Positions 53,149-61,597 of a stretch of DNA of 64,000 bases are shown here, piece by piece (position 1 is the stretch's first letter; the number at the start of each line of letters is the position of its first letter). Source of the stretch: Chloroflexota bacterium (GTDB lineage Bacteria; Chloroflexota; Anaerolineae; UBA4142). Position numbers and translations under genes: made by a program. The stretch is from contig JACRBM010000028.1 of NCBI GenBank assembly GCA_016219275.1, positions 1 through 64,000 on the forward strand. The letters are read 5' to 3'. Under the pieces are notes generated by a model that was not told the DNA's origin, did no database searches, and was given only the letters and a program-made list of their open reading frames with translations.

Positions 53149-53961
53149 ATGGAATCTCGAAAAAATAATGTGCGCGTGAATTTCCCGCGGGAGCATGGCG
53201 CGTGGGCGATGTTTCTGGTGCCGTTGTGCGTTGGCATCGCGGCGGGCAAAACGATAAACGTCGCGACAATCTTGTTCGCGCTCACCGCGTTCGGCTTTTT
53301 TCTTCTGCGTTATCCGCTCATGCTCACGTTTCGTTCGCGTGATGCGAGTGTGCGGCGCGCGGCGATTCGTTGGAGCATCATCTACGCCGCGATCACCGGC
53401 ATCGGCGGTGTTGCATTGTTCGTGATGACGCAACTCTGGTTGTTGCTTCCGTTCGCCGCGCTCGGCGCGCTTACGCTCGCGATATACCTGTGGCTGGCGT
53501 CGCGCCGCGCAGAGATGAGTCTCGCCGGCGAGTGGCTTGGCATCGCGGGTCTGGCGCTCGGCGCGCCGGGCGCGTATCTCGTCGCGACGCGCGCGCTGGA
53601 CGAGACCGCGCTCGCGTTGTACATTCTGAACGCGCTCTACTTTGGCGGCACGATTTTCTACGTCAAGTTCAAAGTGCGCGAACAACCGCGCGCCGTCGCG
53701 CCGAACGCGCCTTGGCGCGTGCGGTTGTGGGCGGGACGCCAAACGATTTTGTACCACGCGCTCGCGTTTGCGCTCATCGGCGCGTGTACAGTAGTCGGAT
53801 GGGTGCCCGCGCTTGCGCTCGCCGCGTTTGCGCCGGCGATGTGTAAAATGCTGGGCGGCGTGCTGAATCGCCCTGCGCGCATCAATCTCAAACATCTGGG
53901 ATTCATCGAACTGGGTTTGAGTGGCGCATTCGCGTTGATCGTACTGGTCGCGTACTGGTAG
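53149..53961 (+). CDS. YwiC-like membrane protein
   Basis: A 270-residue protein with about eight membrane helices. The N-terminal signature FPREHGAWAMFLVPLCVG is typical of the YwiC family, whose function is unknown (in Bacillus the gene is near nitrate-respiration genes). It starts 149 bp from glpX on the opposite strand. A GGTTTC-core terminator follows at 53987-54019. Confidence 0.82.
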   Translation: MESRKNNVRVNFPREHGAWAMFLVPLCVGIAAGKTINVATILFALTAFGFFLLRYPLMLTFRSRDASVRRAAIRWSIIYAAITGIGGVALFVMTQLWLLLPFAALGALTLAIYLWLASRRAEMSLAGEWLGIAGLALGAPGAYLVATRALDETALALYILNALYFGGTIFYVKFKVREQPRAVAPNAPWRVRLWAGRQTILYHALAFALIGACTVVGWVPALALAAFAPAMCKMLGGVLNRPARINLKHLGFIELGLSGAFALIVLVAYW

Positions 53962-53986
53962 GACCTGCCCAATGAAAACGCTAGTC

Positions 53987-54019
53987 AGAATCCAGGTTTC
54001 TCTAAGAAACCTGGATTCT
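53987..54019 (+). terminator. GGTTTC-core terminator
   Basis: AGAATCCAGGTTTCT (53987-54001) pairs perfectly with AGAAACCTGGATTCT (54005-54019), followed by TTTTTT. It is 26 bp after the YwiC-like stop and is both an intrinsic terminator and a member of the palindrome family. Confidence 0.88.
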
Positions 54020-54156
54020 TTTTTGGGGGACGCGGATTTTTCATATCCGCAAGTCCACGCGCGAAGCGTCCGCATCCTAATTCGCCCCGATTTTTTTGAC
54101 ACGCGTATACTTGTGTGTTATCATCGCACTGTCCTCACGCGGAAAGGAGTCTCGCC

Positions 54157-54576
54157 ATGTTCAAACGAATTTTGGTCGCGCTGGATGGTTCGGCGCACTC
54201 CTACAAGGCGTTGGTTGTCGCACAAGACCTGGCGCGCCAATCCGTCGCGCAACTCGTCGTCGTTCACGCGTTCGGTCCAGTCCCGCATCAATTGGGTGCG
54301 CCGGAATTGGATCGGTTCGAGTCGCACGCGATTGCCGCCGGCGAAGCGGTCATCGCCGAAGCCAAGGCGAAACTTGCCGATACGAAACTCGATGTGGTGA
54401 CGGAATTACTCGAAGGTCGCGCGGCAGACGCGATTTTGAATGTCGCGCAAGTGCGACAATGCGAGTTGATCGTCGTCGGCTCGCGCGGGCTGGGTTCGTT
54501 CGAAGGTTTGTTGCTGGGCAGTGTGAGCGACCGGGTGATGCACCACGCGCGTGCGCCGGTGCTTGTCGTCAAATAA
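54157..54576 (+). CDS. Universal stress protein (UspA family)
   Basis: A 139-residue single-domain Usp. The ATP-binding motif GSRGLGSFEGLLLGSVSDRVMHHARAPVLVVK is intact and identifies the MJ0577-like ATP-binding class. AAAGGAG precedes the ATG at 54157; an upstream frame start is rejected. It is monocistronic, with a terminator at 54608. Confidence 0.92.
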   Translation: MFKRILVALDGSAHSYKALVVAQDLARQSVAQLVVVHAFGPVPHQLGAPELDRFESHAIAAGEAVIAEAKAKLADTKLDVVTELLEGRAADAILNVAQVRQCELIVVGSRGLGSFEGLLLGSVSDRVMHHARAPVLVVK

Positions 54577-54607
54577 ATTCGCGCTGAAGCGAACCGTCGG
54601 AGTAGAC

Positions 54608-54642
54608 CCTCTTTTGCGTTCACGCGCAAGAGAGGCGTTTTT
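54608..54642 (+). terminator. Terminator after the Usp gene
   Basis: CCTCTTTTGCG (54608-54618) pairs with CGCAAGAGAGG (54625-54635), with one mismatch, and is followed by CGTTTTT. It is a typical intrinsic terminator. Confidence 0.75.
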
Positions 54643-54667
54643 CTATTTTAAGGAACGCATCAGCCCG

Positions 54668-54700
54668 CCCATCCTTGCGAAGGTCATCAGCAAGGTTGGG
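54668..54700. repeat. Imperfect hairpin before the patatin gene
   Basis: CCCATCCTTGC (54668-54678) pairs with GCAAGGTTGGG (54690-54700) with one mismatch and an 11-nt loop. It lies 20 nt upstream of the patatin ATG, close enough to affect ribosome access. Confidence 0.5.
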
Positions 54701-54719
54701 CAGTCACGAGGTAACCCAA

Positions 54720-55631
54720 ATGAAACTGGGAGTGGCGTTAGGCGGTGGTGGCGCGAAAGGACTGGCGCATCTGGGCGCGTTGCGCGTCGTCGAATCCACC
54801 GGCGCGCGCATCGAGTACGTCGCCGGGACGAGTGCAGGCGCGATTGTCGGTGCGCTCTATGCCGCCGGCAAATCGCTCGACGAGATCGAAGCGATCATGC
54901 GCCGGTGGACGTTGTTGCAGTTGCTCGCGTTCGATCGTACCGGGATGGGCTTGTTCAGCACCGACGGGTTGCGCCACGCGCTCGAAATCGAACTGGGTCG
55001 CACGACGCGCATCGAAGAGTTCCAGCGCAAGTTCGCGTGCGTCGCGGTGGATCTGGAAGCCCAAGCAGAAGTCGTGTTCGACGCGGGCATGGCGATTGAC
55101 GCGGTGTGCGCGAGCGCGGCGTTTCCCGGTTTTTTCGCGCCGGTGAAAATCGGCGAGCGCACGTTCATTGACGGCGGCGCGCTCAACCCGGTGCCGTGCG
55201 ACGTCGCGCGTCGCCTCGGCGCGGAGCGCGTCATCGCGATTGACCTCTCGGCGGACGTGCCGGTGTTTACGACGGCGGGCGCGCGTCCGCTGAATCGCGA
55301 TGCGCTCGTGACCGCGATTGTGTCGTCGGCGGAGAATCGCAAGATCGTTCGCGTCACCGCGCGCGCGATTGGCGTGATGAGCAAATTGATTCGTGAGACG
55401 CGGCTCGCGCAAGCGCCGCCCGATATCATCATCCACCCGAATGTCCAGCACGTCGGCTTGATGGATTTCGATATGGCGGACGATTGTTTTGCCGCGGGCG
55501 AGGCATCCGCGCGCGAACAACTCGCGCAGATTCAAAGGTTGATGACGCCGCCGACGCGTTGGCAAACGATCAAACAGCAATGGCGCGTGCGACTCGTACG
55601 CGCGAGCAAGCGGAGATTTCAACGTGACTGA
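54720..55631 (+). CDS. Patatin-like phospholipase
   Basis: A 303-residue serine hydrolase with the Ser-Asp dyad of patatin. The oxyanion hole is GGGGAKGLAHLGAL, the nucleophile lies in GTSAGAIVG (Ser near residue 41), and the Asp is in DGGALNPVP (near residue 152). It belongs to the RssA/YchK-like small bacterial group and probably cleaves lipid esters. GAGG lies before the ATG at 54720. It overlaps the next gene by 8 bp. Confidence 0.92.
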   Translation: MKLGVALGGGGAKGLAHLGALRVVESTGARIEYVAGTSAGAIVGALYAAGKSLDEIEAIMRRWTLLQLLAFDRTGMGLFSTDGLRHALEIELGRTTRIEEFQRKFACVAVDLEAQAEVVFDAGMAIDAVCASAAFPGFFAPVKIGERTFIDGGALNPVPCDVARRLGAERVIAIDLSADVPVFTTAGARPLNRDALVTAIVSSAENRKIVRVTARAIGVMSKLIRETRLAQAPPDIIIHPNVQHVGLMDFDMADDCFAAGEASAREQLAQIQRLMTPPTRWQTIKQQWRVRLVRASKRRFQRD

Positions 55632-57066
55632 AACGATCACCATGCAAACACAGCAGCGCGAAAAAGGAATGGCGGCAATGACCTCGGTCATTGCCGCGAT
55701 TTTCCTGACCTCGATGAAACTCGTCATCGGCTTGATGACCGGCAGTCTTGGCATTCTCGCCGAAGCCGCGCACTCGGCGCTCGACCTTGCCGCCGCGCTC
55801 ATTACGTTTTTCGCGGTGCGCGTCAGTGACCGCCCGGCGGATGAAGCTCACCCCTACGGTCACGGCAAGGTCGAGAACTTGAGCGCGCTCGCGGAAACTT
55901 TTCTCTTGTTCATCACGTGCATCTGGATCATTTACGAAGGCATCCAGCGGATCTTTTTCGAGAACGTCGCGGTGGATCCCAGCGTCTGGGCTTTTGTAAC
56001 GATGGGCGTTTCGATTGTCATTGATTATTCGCGCTCGCGCGTGTTGTATCGCGCCGCGAAAAAATATCAGAGCCAGGCGCTCGAAGCGGACGCGTTGCAC
56101 TTTAGCACAGACATCTGGAGTTCGTCCGTCGTCATCGTCGGTTTGGCGTTGGTCAAACTAGGCGAACTGATCGGGCGCGGCGACCTCTTGGCGCGCGCAG
56201 ACGCGGTTGCCGCGCTCGTCGTCGCGGCGATTGTGATTTACGTGAGCATCGCACTGGGCAAGCGCGCGGTGGATGCGTTGATTGATCGCGCACCGCACGG
56301 TCTGGCGCAAAAAATCGTGGATGCGGTCGCGCGCGTGGAAGGCGTTTATCATGTTCTCCAAACGCGCGTGCGCGGATCCGGCAATCACATTTTTGTGGAT
56401 TTGCGCGTGGCGGTACCGCGTTACCTGTCCTTCGAGGAAAGTCACACGGTCACACGCGCAGTGCAAGACGCGGTCCGCGCGGTCGAAGCCAAAGCCGATG
56501 TCGTCGTGCATACCGTGCCGGTCGCCGAACACGAAGGCGTCATCGAACGGGTCCAGACGGTCGCCGCGCGCGGACATTTCGCGGTGCATAACATCACGAC
56601 GCATCTCACGTCGCGCGGAATGTGGATAGACCTCGATCTCGAAGTGGTACCGAACGCGACGTTCGAGCAGGCGCACGCGCGCGCGACCGAACTCGAAACC
56701 CAGTTGCGCGCGGAATTCGCGGATGTTCAACGCGCCTATGCGATTGGCGATATCAACGTCCATATCGAGCCGCGCGCTGAAGTGCTCCGCATGGGCAAGG
56801 AACTGAATGCGCGCCAATCCGCGCGCTATCTCGAACAGATCCAAACATTGTGGCGTGAGATTCCGCACGCGCGCGGATGCCAGGACATCCAGGTGCAACG
56901 CGTGGACGGTCATGTTTATCTCGCGTTACATTTGTTGATTGACGCCCACTTGACGATTGCCGAGGTGCATGCGGTTGCCGAAGAGATGGAGAATCGTCTG
57001 CGCCGCGAATTTCCGGAACTGGGACGCGTTGTGGTTCACACCGAGCCGTTTCTGGACAAACTGTAG
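55624..57066 (+). CDS. Cation diffusion facilitator with three tandem C-terminal domains
   Basis: A 480-residue CDF transporter. Residues 1-215 hold six helices with the metal site HxxxD in TM2 (AAHSALDLAA) and HxxxD in TM5 (DALHFSTDIW), the Zn(II)-type pattern. A normal ZT_dimer domain covers about 222-300. Two further repeats of the same fold follow (about 305-390 and 400-478), each ending in a VHxEP or VHTVP strand. Ordinary CDFs have one such domain and are about 300 residues. The GTG start overlaps the patatin stop by 8 bp. Confidence 0.88.
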   Translation: MTETITMQTQQREKGMAAMTSVIAAIFLTSMKLVIGLMTGSLGILAEAAHSALDLAAALITFFAVRVSDRPADEAHPYGHGKVENLSALAETFLLFITCIWIIYEGIQRIFFENVAVDPSVWAFVTMGVSIVIDYSRSRVLYRAAKKYQSQALEADALHFSTDIWSSSVVIVGLALVKLGELIGRGDLLARADAVAALVVAAIVIYVSIALGKRAVDALIDRAPHGLAQKIVDAVARVEGVYHVLQTRVRGSGNHIFVDLRVAVPRYLSFEESHTVTRAVQDAVRAVEAKADVVVHTVPVAEHEGVIERVQTVAARGHFAVHNITTHLTSRGMWIDLDLEVVPNATFEQAHARATELETQLRAEFADVQRAYAIGDINVHIEPRAEVLRMGKELNARQSARYLEQIQTLWREIPHARGCQDIQVQRVDGHVYLALHLLIDAHLTIAEVHAVAEEMENRLRREFPELGRVVVHTEPFLDKL

Positions 57067-57070
57067 CGCA

Positions 57071-57105
57071 AATTTCCAGTTTACAAAATTGGCAAATTGG
57101 AAATT
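57071..57105. repeat. Small hairpin after the CDF gene
   Basis: AATTTCCA (57071-57078) pairs with TGGAAATT (57098-57105). The same AAATTTCCAATTT wording occurs in the hairpin after dgt (10480) and in the tandem repeats at the end of the window. Confidence 0.45.
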
Positions 57106-57126
57106 AGCCCCACGCAAGGAGTGTGT

Positions 57127-57960
57127 GTGAAATCCTGGAGCATGATCGCTGTCGCGTTGATCGCGTTCGTACTGTTCGCGTGCGGTCCCCTCAACCTCGC
57201 GTCCGCGCCGACGCCGGAACCGACGGCAACCGCGCGCGCGCCGACCCAGGTCGCACCGACCGCGACGCGCGCGCCGACGCCAGTCGGCAGTGTGCCCGCG
57301 TGGTGGGTCAGCGATGTCGCGATGCCGACGAATATAGAATTTACCGGCATCGTGCGCGGCAATGCGACGTGGAGCACCACCGATCTGAACGCGGACAAGC
57401 TGCGGGATGATTTCGTGCGCCGCGCGCATACCGCCGGCTACGCGACGACGGTCATTACGAAATCGCAAGGCGCGATCTATGACATTCTGATCGTCAAGGA
57501 ATCCAACGCGTTCGCGCTGAACATCCTCGTGGGCAGTGACAAGACGATTTTGACCGGCAGTCGCGTCGGCGTGTTCCATCTCAAAGCGACTGGCGCGGCG
57601 AACCTCGAAGTGGATTTGCCGATGCGTACTCGCGTGGACATTGCGCCGGGGAGCGAGATTTCGATTGGTACTTCGATTCCGAATTCGCAATGCCGCGAGT
57701 GCGAGTATTTCATCAACATTCACATTGCGCCGTTCAAAGGCGCGGGCACGTACGATGGCAAGCCGGGGATTTCGATCATTGACTTGCAAGTGATTCCGGG
57801 CGTGCGCTTCGATCAAGAGGATTATCGCTGGGCGCAGAGTTGCGTCGTCGTCGTGCGCGATGCGTTGGGAGGAACGTTCGACTGTCGCGGATTGCAAAAC
57901 GTGTACGATCAAACCAAGCTGATTGACGTGAGCGGCAGTTGGCAACAACCGGCTCAGTAA
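57127..57960 (+). CDS. Lipoprotein of unknown function
   Basis: A 277-residue lipoprotein with a short signal peptide and lipobox LFAC, followed by a Thr/Pro/Ala linker (residues 25-55) and a 215-residue soluble domain. The domain contains CRECEYFINIHIAPF (a close Cys pair) and ends with a further Cys pair (SCVVVV ... FDCRGL). GGAG lies 5 nt before the GTG at 57127. Family not recognised. Confidence 0.65.
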   Translation: MKSWSMIAVALIAFVLFACGPLNLASAPTPEPTATARAPTQVAPTATRAPTPVGSVPAWWVSDVAMPTNIEFTGIVRGNATWSTTDLNADKLRDDFVRRAHTAGYATTVITKSQGAIYDILIVKESNAFALNILVGSDKTILTGSRVGVFHLKATGAANLEVDLPMRTRVDIAPGSEISIGTSIPNSQCRECEYFINIHIAPFKGAGTYDGKPGISIIDLQVIPGVRFDQEDYRWAQSCVVVVRDALGGTFDCRGLQNVYDQTKLIDVSGSWQQPAQ

Positions 57961-57965
57961 TTTTC

Positions 57966-58005
57966 GATTTCTGATTTCTGATTTTGAAATCAGAAATCAG
58001 AAATC
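57966..58005. terminator. 19-bp perfect tandem-repeat hairpin (GATTTCT units)
   Basis: GATTTCTGATTTCTGATTT (57966-57984) is exactly reverse-complemented at 57987-58005, with a 2-nt loop. Each arm is a 7-bp direct repeat. It lies between convergent genes and overlaps the dtd stop codon by 2 nt. Confidence 0.85.
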
Positions 58006-58456
58006 ATAAATTCTTTTCCGGGGAATCGAGAATGATCGTTACCGGTCCGTCGTTGAGAATCGTAACGAGCATGCGCGCTTGGAATTGACCGGTCTCGACC
58101 GGGATGCCTTGCTCGCGCAAGAGCGCGACGAAACGCGCGATGAGCGGCTCGGCGATCTCGGGTCGCGCGGCGTCAACGAAATCGGGGCGACGCCCGCGCC
58201 GCGCGTCCGCGTAGAGTGTGAACTGGGACACGACGAGCGCGCTCGCGCCTACATCGCGTATCGAGAGATTGAACTTGCCGTCGGCGTCTTCAAAGATGCG
58301 GAGCGTCGCGATTTTTTGCGCGAGCCACTGCGCGTCGCGCTCGGCATCGTCGTGCGTCACGCCGACGAGCACGACCAAGCCCGCGCCAATCGCGCCGATC
58401 ACCTGGTCGTCCACATGCACACTGGCTTGTCGCACACGTTGTATCACTGCGCGCAT
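58004..58456 (-). CDS. dtd: D-aminoacyl-tRNA deacylase
   Basis: A 150-residue enzyme that removes D-amino acids from tRNA. The two family motifs are present: SQFTLYAD (catalytic Thr region, near residue 78) and [11 protein letters not shown] (the cross-subunit Gly-cisPro motif). AAGGGGG precedes the ATG. Length is normal. Confidence 0.95.
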   Translation of the reverse strand: MRAVIQRVRQASVHVDDQVIGAIGAGLVVLVGVTHDDAERDAQWLAQKIATLRIFEDADGKFNLSIRDVGASALVVSQFTLYADARRGRRPDFVDAARPEIAEPLIARFVALLREQGIPVETGQFQARMLVTILNDGPVTIILDSPEKNL

Positions 58457-58521
58457 TGCGCCCCCTTGCTTAAAACAAAAATGTTTGTTATGATGCCGCC
58501 GCAGTTCAATTGGAGTAACGA

Positions 58522-58821
58522 ATGATCAAATTGTTGATGACATGGGATATTCGCAACGGTAAGGAGTCCGAGTACTTTGAGTTTGTCGCGCAAGAGTTTG
58601 CGCCGCGCATGGTCCGCTTGGGCTTGCAACCGACCGAAGCGTGGTACACGATCTACGGCAACGCGCCGCAAATTCTGACGGGCGCGGTTACGGAAGATCG
58701 CGCGGCGCTCGACAATATTCTCGCCAGCGAGGAATGGAAATCGCTCATCGAGCGCTTGTCCACGTTTGTGCTCAATCTCAATTTCAAGATTGTGCCGGCG
58801 GTGAGCAATTTTCAGTTGTGA
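58522..58821 (+). CDS. Small dimeric alpha-beta barrel-like protein
   Basis: A 99-residue protein beginning [19 protein letters not shown], with a strand-helix-helix-strand pattern that resembles NIPSNAP or ABM-type ferredoxin-like barrels. GGAG lies before the ATG. It has no recognised catalytic residue. It is divergent from dtd with only 65 bp between the starts, and a perfect 14-bp terminator hairpin follows. Confidence 0.65.
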   Translation: MIKLLMTWDIRNGKESEYFEFVAQEFAPRMVRLGLQPTEAWYTIYGNAPQILTGAVTEDRAALDNILASEEWKSLIERLSTFVLNLNFKIVPAVSNFQL

Positions 58822-58842
58822 TAATATCGGCAGAACAGAAAC

Positions 58843-58881
58843 GAATCGGGGACAGTCCGCCATGCGAACTGTCCCCGATTC
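58843..58881. terminator. 14-bp perfect terminator hairpin
   Basis: GAATCGGGGACAGT (58843-58856) pairs perfectly with ACTGTCCCCGATTC (58868-58881). It lies between convergent genes ending at 58821 and 58906. Confidence 0.8.
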
Positions 58882-58905
58882 ATTTGGACCGCGCGAGCCG
58901 CGCGA

Positions 58906-59211
58906 TTAGGTTTTGGTTTCGGTTTTCGATTCCGTCGTGGCGGCGCTGGGTTTAGCTTCGGGTGTCGTGGTTGCCGGCTTAGACTCGGGCGTCTCTTTTT
59001 TGGCGCTGTCGCCGGTTACCGTGCTCGACGTGGACTTGCGACTATCGGTGATGTACCAACCTGAACCCTTGAAGATGATCCCGGCTGGATGGAAAACTTT
59101 GTGAACGACGCCAGAACAATCCGGACATTGCCGAATCGGTTCGGCTTGCACGGACTGGATTTTTTCGAAATGAACTCCGCAACTCTCACACTCGTACTCA
59201 TATAACGGCAT
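58906..59211 (-). CDS. FmdB-family zinc ribbon protein
   Basis: A 101-residue protein. The N-terminal zinc ribbon has two Cys pairs (YECESCGVHFEK and CPDCSG), followed by FKGSGWYITDSR, the FmdB signature. The last 45 residues are a low-complexity Thr/Lys/Glu/Pro tail. FmdB proteins are named after a putative regulator, but their function is not established. GGAGG precedes the ATG. Confidence 0.85.
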   Translation of the reverse strand: MPLYEYECESCGVHFEKIQSVQAEPIRQCPDCSGVVHKVFHPAGIIFKGSGWYITDSRKSTSSTVTGDSAKKETPESKPATTTPEAKPSAATTESKTETKT

Positions 59212-59258
59212 AATTCGCTACCTCCGCGTGGTACAGGGAAACGGCGCGGATTATACTC

Positions 59259-59804
59259 CTACTTTTGGCGACGGTCAAACGCGTAGCGACTGTTCGGTGT
59301 GTAGCGCAAATAGCCGCGCACTTCCGATGCGATTTGGGTGATCTGGAGTGGATGCATCAGCGCGCGGTTCTCATTCGAGACAATCGCAATTGCGACACCC
59401 ATCAAGGGCGCGCGGTAGGGATTGCCGCGGCGATCCACGCGATCAACGAACCCTTGGGTGCGCGCCTCCGCGTTGTAATATTCGGCAATGGACGCGTCGA
59501 AACGCGCGATGATCGCTTGCGCTAGTCGCTCGGCGCGTTCGGGCGCCGTGATGACGCCGAATTCATCCCAGCCCAAATGCGCGACGAAATTCTCCGCGGG
59601 CAGAGTCGTGTCCAGACACTCTTGAATCACTCGACCGAGCATGGTGATGACCGCATCGCCCTTTTCGTAACCGTACTCCTCGATGTAGGTCCTAAAACCG
59701 ATCATATCAATTTTCAAAAATGCTAATGGTTTAGTTCCGGCAAGTCGAGCACGCAGTTCACGTTCGAGCGGCGACTCTGCCACGCTGTGTGTTTGACCTA
59801 ACAT
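59259..59804 (-). CDS. Degenerate GGDEF-like domain protein
   Basis: A 181-residue soluble protein whose fold and motif spacing match a GGDEF diguanylate cyclase domain, but the active-site motif reads GWDEF (in VAHLGWDEFGVITAP), and its metal-binding segment is FLKIDMIGFRTY. It aligns closely with the C-terminal half of the next gene upstream, down to the common ending FAFDRR/YAFDRR, and so arose by tandem duplication. The ATG at 59804 follows GGGAGGG. Probably not an active cyclase. Confidence 0.75.
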   Translation of the reverse strand: MLGQTHSVAESPLERELRARLAGTKPLAFLKIDMIGFRTYIEEYGYEKGDAVITMLGRVIQECLDTTLPAENFVAHLGWDEFGVITAPERAERLAQAIIARFDASIAEYYNAEARTQGFVDRVDRRGNPYRAPLMGVAIAIVSNENRALMHPLQITQIASEVRGYLRYTPNSRYAFDRRQK

Positions 59805-59820
59805 AGGTCCCTCCCTGCGG

Positions 59821-60756
59821 TTAGCGCCCGCGACGGTCAAAAGCGAAATGACTGCCGGGATGTGATTTGACGACGCGTTTGACTTCAGCGGCAAGCGCGG
59901 CAACCTGGGCGGGGTGCTCAAGTCGGCGCTGTTCGTTCGTGATAATCGCGATCGCAACACTCGTGATTGGAAAGCGCGTGGGCAATCCCACGCGGTCTTT
60001 GGATTCGATGTACCCGCGTTTGCGGGTTTCGGCATCGTAATGCTCCGGCATCGCGCTGTCGAACAAGGTGATGATTTGTTGCGCGATGTGGCTCGCGCGC
60101 GCCGGCGTTGTTATAGTCACAAAGTCATCGCCCCCCACGTGCCCGACGAAATCGTCCGCGCTGCCCTGCGAGGCGACGGCATTCTGAATGACTTTGGCAA
60201 GTAATTTGATCACCGCATCGCCTTTGAGCCACCCGTACTCGTCGTTGAACGGTTTGAAATGATTGAGGTCAATGTAAAGTATCGCAAATGGCGTATGGCT
60301 GGCGAGACGCGCCGCCAGCGTTTGCTCGATGACTGGGTTGCCGGGCAGAAAGGTGAGCGGACTCGCGCTGAGGTCGCGCGCGCTGCGCCGTAAATGCGCC
60401 TGCACACGCGACTTGAGTTCGTCGAGGTTGAACGGCTTGGTCAGGTAATCGTCCGCGCCCGCGTTCAAGCCGCGAATCTTGGCGTCCACTTGATCGAGTG
60501 CGGTCAGCATAATCACCGGCGTGTTGGTCGTTCCCGAAAGCCCGCGCAAACGGCGGCACACTTCGTACCCGTCCATACCGGGTAACATGACGTCGAGCAA
60601 AATCAAATCCGGCGTATGGTTTTGCGCGAGCGCAAGCCCCTCCAACCCGGAGGATGCTTGCATCACCAGATAGTCCGTTTCGAGGAAATGACTGATCACG
60701 TGACGGATCAAGCGATCATCGTCAACCACCAAAATTTTTTGTTTCAAGTCCGCCAT
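59821..60756 (-). CDS. Response regulator with GGDEF-like output domain
   Basis: A 311-residue protein. The receiver (residues 1-120) has VVDDDR, phospho-Asp in LILLDVMLPGMDG, LTALDQVD and LTKPFNLDELKSRV. The output is a GGDEF-like domain with FAILYIDLNHFKPFNDEYG (metal Asp present) and GGDDF in place of GGDEF (VGHVGGDDFVTIT), so cyclase activity is uncertain. The last part equals the downstream protein. The ATG at 60756 lies inside the end of rsmA; a GTG at 60777 is an alternative. Confidence 0.83.
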   Translation of the reverse strand: MADLKQKILVVDDDRLIRHVISHFLETDYLVMQASSGLEGLALAQNHTPDLILLDVMLPGMDGYEVCRRLRGLSGTTNTPVIMLTALDQVDAKIRGLNAGADDYLTKPFNLDELKSRVQAHLRRSARDLSASPLTFLPGNPVIEQTLAARLASHTPFAILYIDLNHFKPFNDEYGWLKGDAVIKLLAKVIQNAVASQGSADDFVGHVGGDDFVTITTPARASHIAQQIITLFDSAMPEHYDAETRKRGYIESKDRVGLPTRFPITSVAIAIITNEQRRLEHPAQVAALAAEVKRVVKSHPGSHFAFDRRGR

Positions 60757-61597
60757 AGGTACCGGCTTCAAACGCACGAACTAGGTTCGCCCATTCGAAC
60801 AACGTCAACGTTTCGGCGCGCCGCATCGGTTCGATGTGCGCCTGTGCGAGCGCGGCAAGCACATCGCTCGACGGCAAGCCCAGTCCGTTCATCAAGGCAT
60901 TTCGTAATTGTTTGCGCCGCGTGCCGAATCCCGCGCGCACGATTTGGAAAAATCGCCTGACATCGGACGCGTGCGCGGGCGGCGCGGTGAACACATCCAA
61001 GCGCACTACCGCCGAGTCCACCTTGGGGCGCGGGTAAAACGCGCCAGCGGGAATCACACGCATCACCTGGACTTGCGCGAAGAACTGGACGCTGACTGCC
61101 AGCAGATTCATGTCTGGCGGATGCGCGATTAGGCGTTGCGCTACTTCGCGTTGCACCATCACGACCATGACGCGCGGTTTGTGCGCGGCTTGCAAGACGT
61201 GGCGCAAGATCGCCGAGGTGATATAGTACGGCAAGTTCGCCACGATTTTGAAAGAGCCAATCTCGCCGAGCGCGCGTGACACCCACGCGTGCGGTTCGGC
61301 TTGCAACACATCGCCGAAAACAATCTTGACGTTCGGCGTGTCGGCGAATTCGGTTTCGAGTCGCGCCGTCAATCCTGGGTCTACCTCGACCGCGACCACG
61401 TTCCGCGCGCGGCGCGCCAGGACGCGCGTGAGATGCCCCATGCCGGGTCCGATCTCGAGCACGACATCCGTATCGGTCAGTTCCGCCGCGTCGGCGATGC
61501 TTTCCAGAATCCGCGGATCGGTGAGAAAATTCTGTCCCCACTTTTTGCGCGGCGCGAGTCCGTGCGCGTCCAGTTCAGCGCGAACACTCATGCACAT
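60722..61597 (-). CDS. rsmA: 16S rRNA dimethyladenosine transferase
   Basis: A 291-residue methyltransferase that dimethylates two adenosines in helix 45 of 16S rRNA. Motifs are KKWGQNFLTDPRIL, EIGPGMGHLTRVLA (SAM) and NLPYYITSAILRH (catalytic NLPY). The ATG at 61597 overlaps the stop of the upstream gene (TGATG), so the two are coupled. A second ATG at 61591 is possible. Its end overlaps the next gene by 35 bp. Confidence 0.95.
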   Translation of the reverse strand: MCMSVRAELDAHGLAPRKKWGQNFLTDPRILESIADAAELTDTDVVLEIGPGMGHLTRVLARRARNVVAVEVDPGLTARLETEFADTPNVKIVFGDVLQAEPHAWVSRALGEIGSFKIVANLPYYITSAILRHVLQAAHKPRVMVVMVQREVAQRLIAHPPDMNLLAVSVQFFAQVQVMRVIPAGAFYPRPKVDSAVVRLDVFTAPPAHASDVRRFFQIVRAGFGTRRKQLRNALMNGLGLPSSDVLAALAQAHIEPMRRAETLTLFEWANLVRAFEAGTYGGLETKNFGG

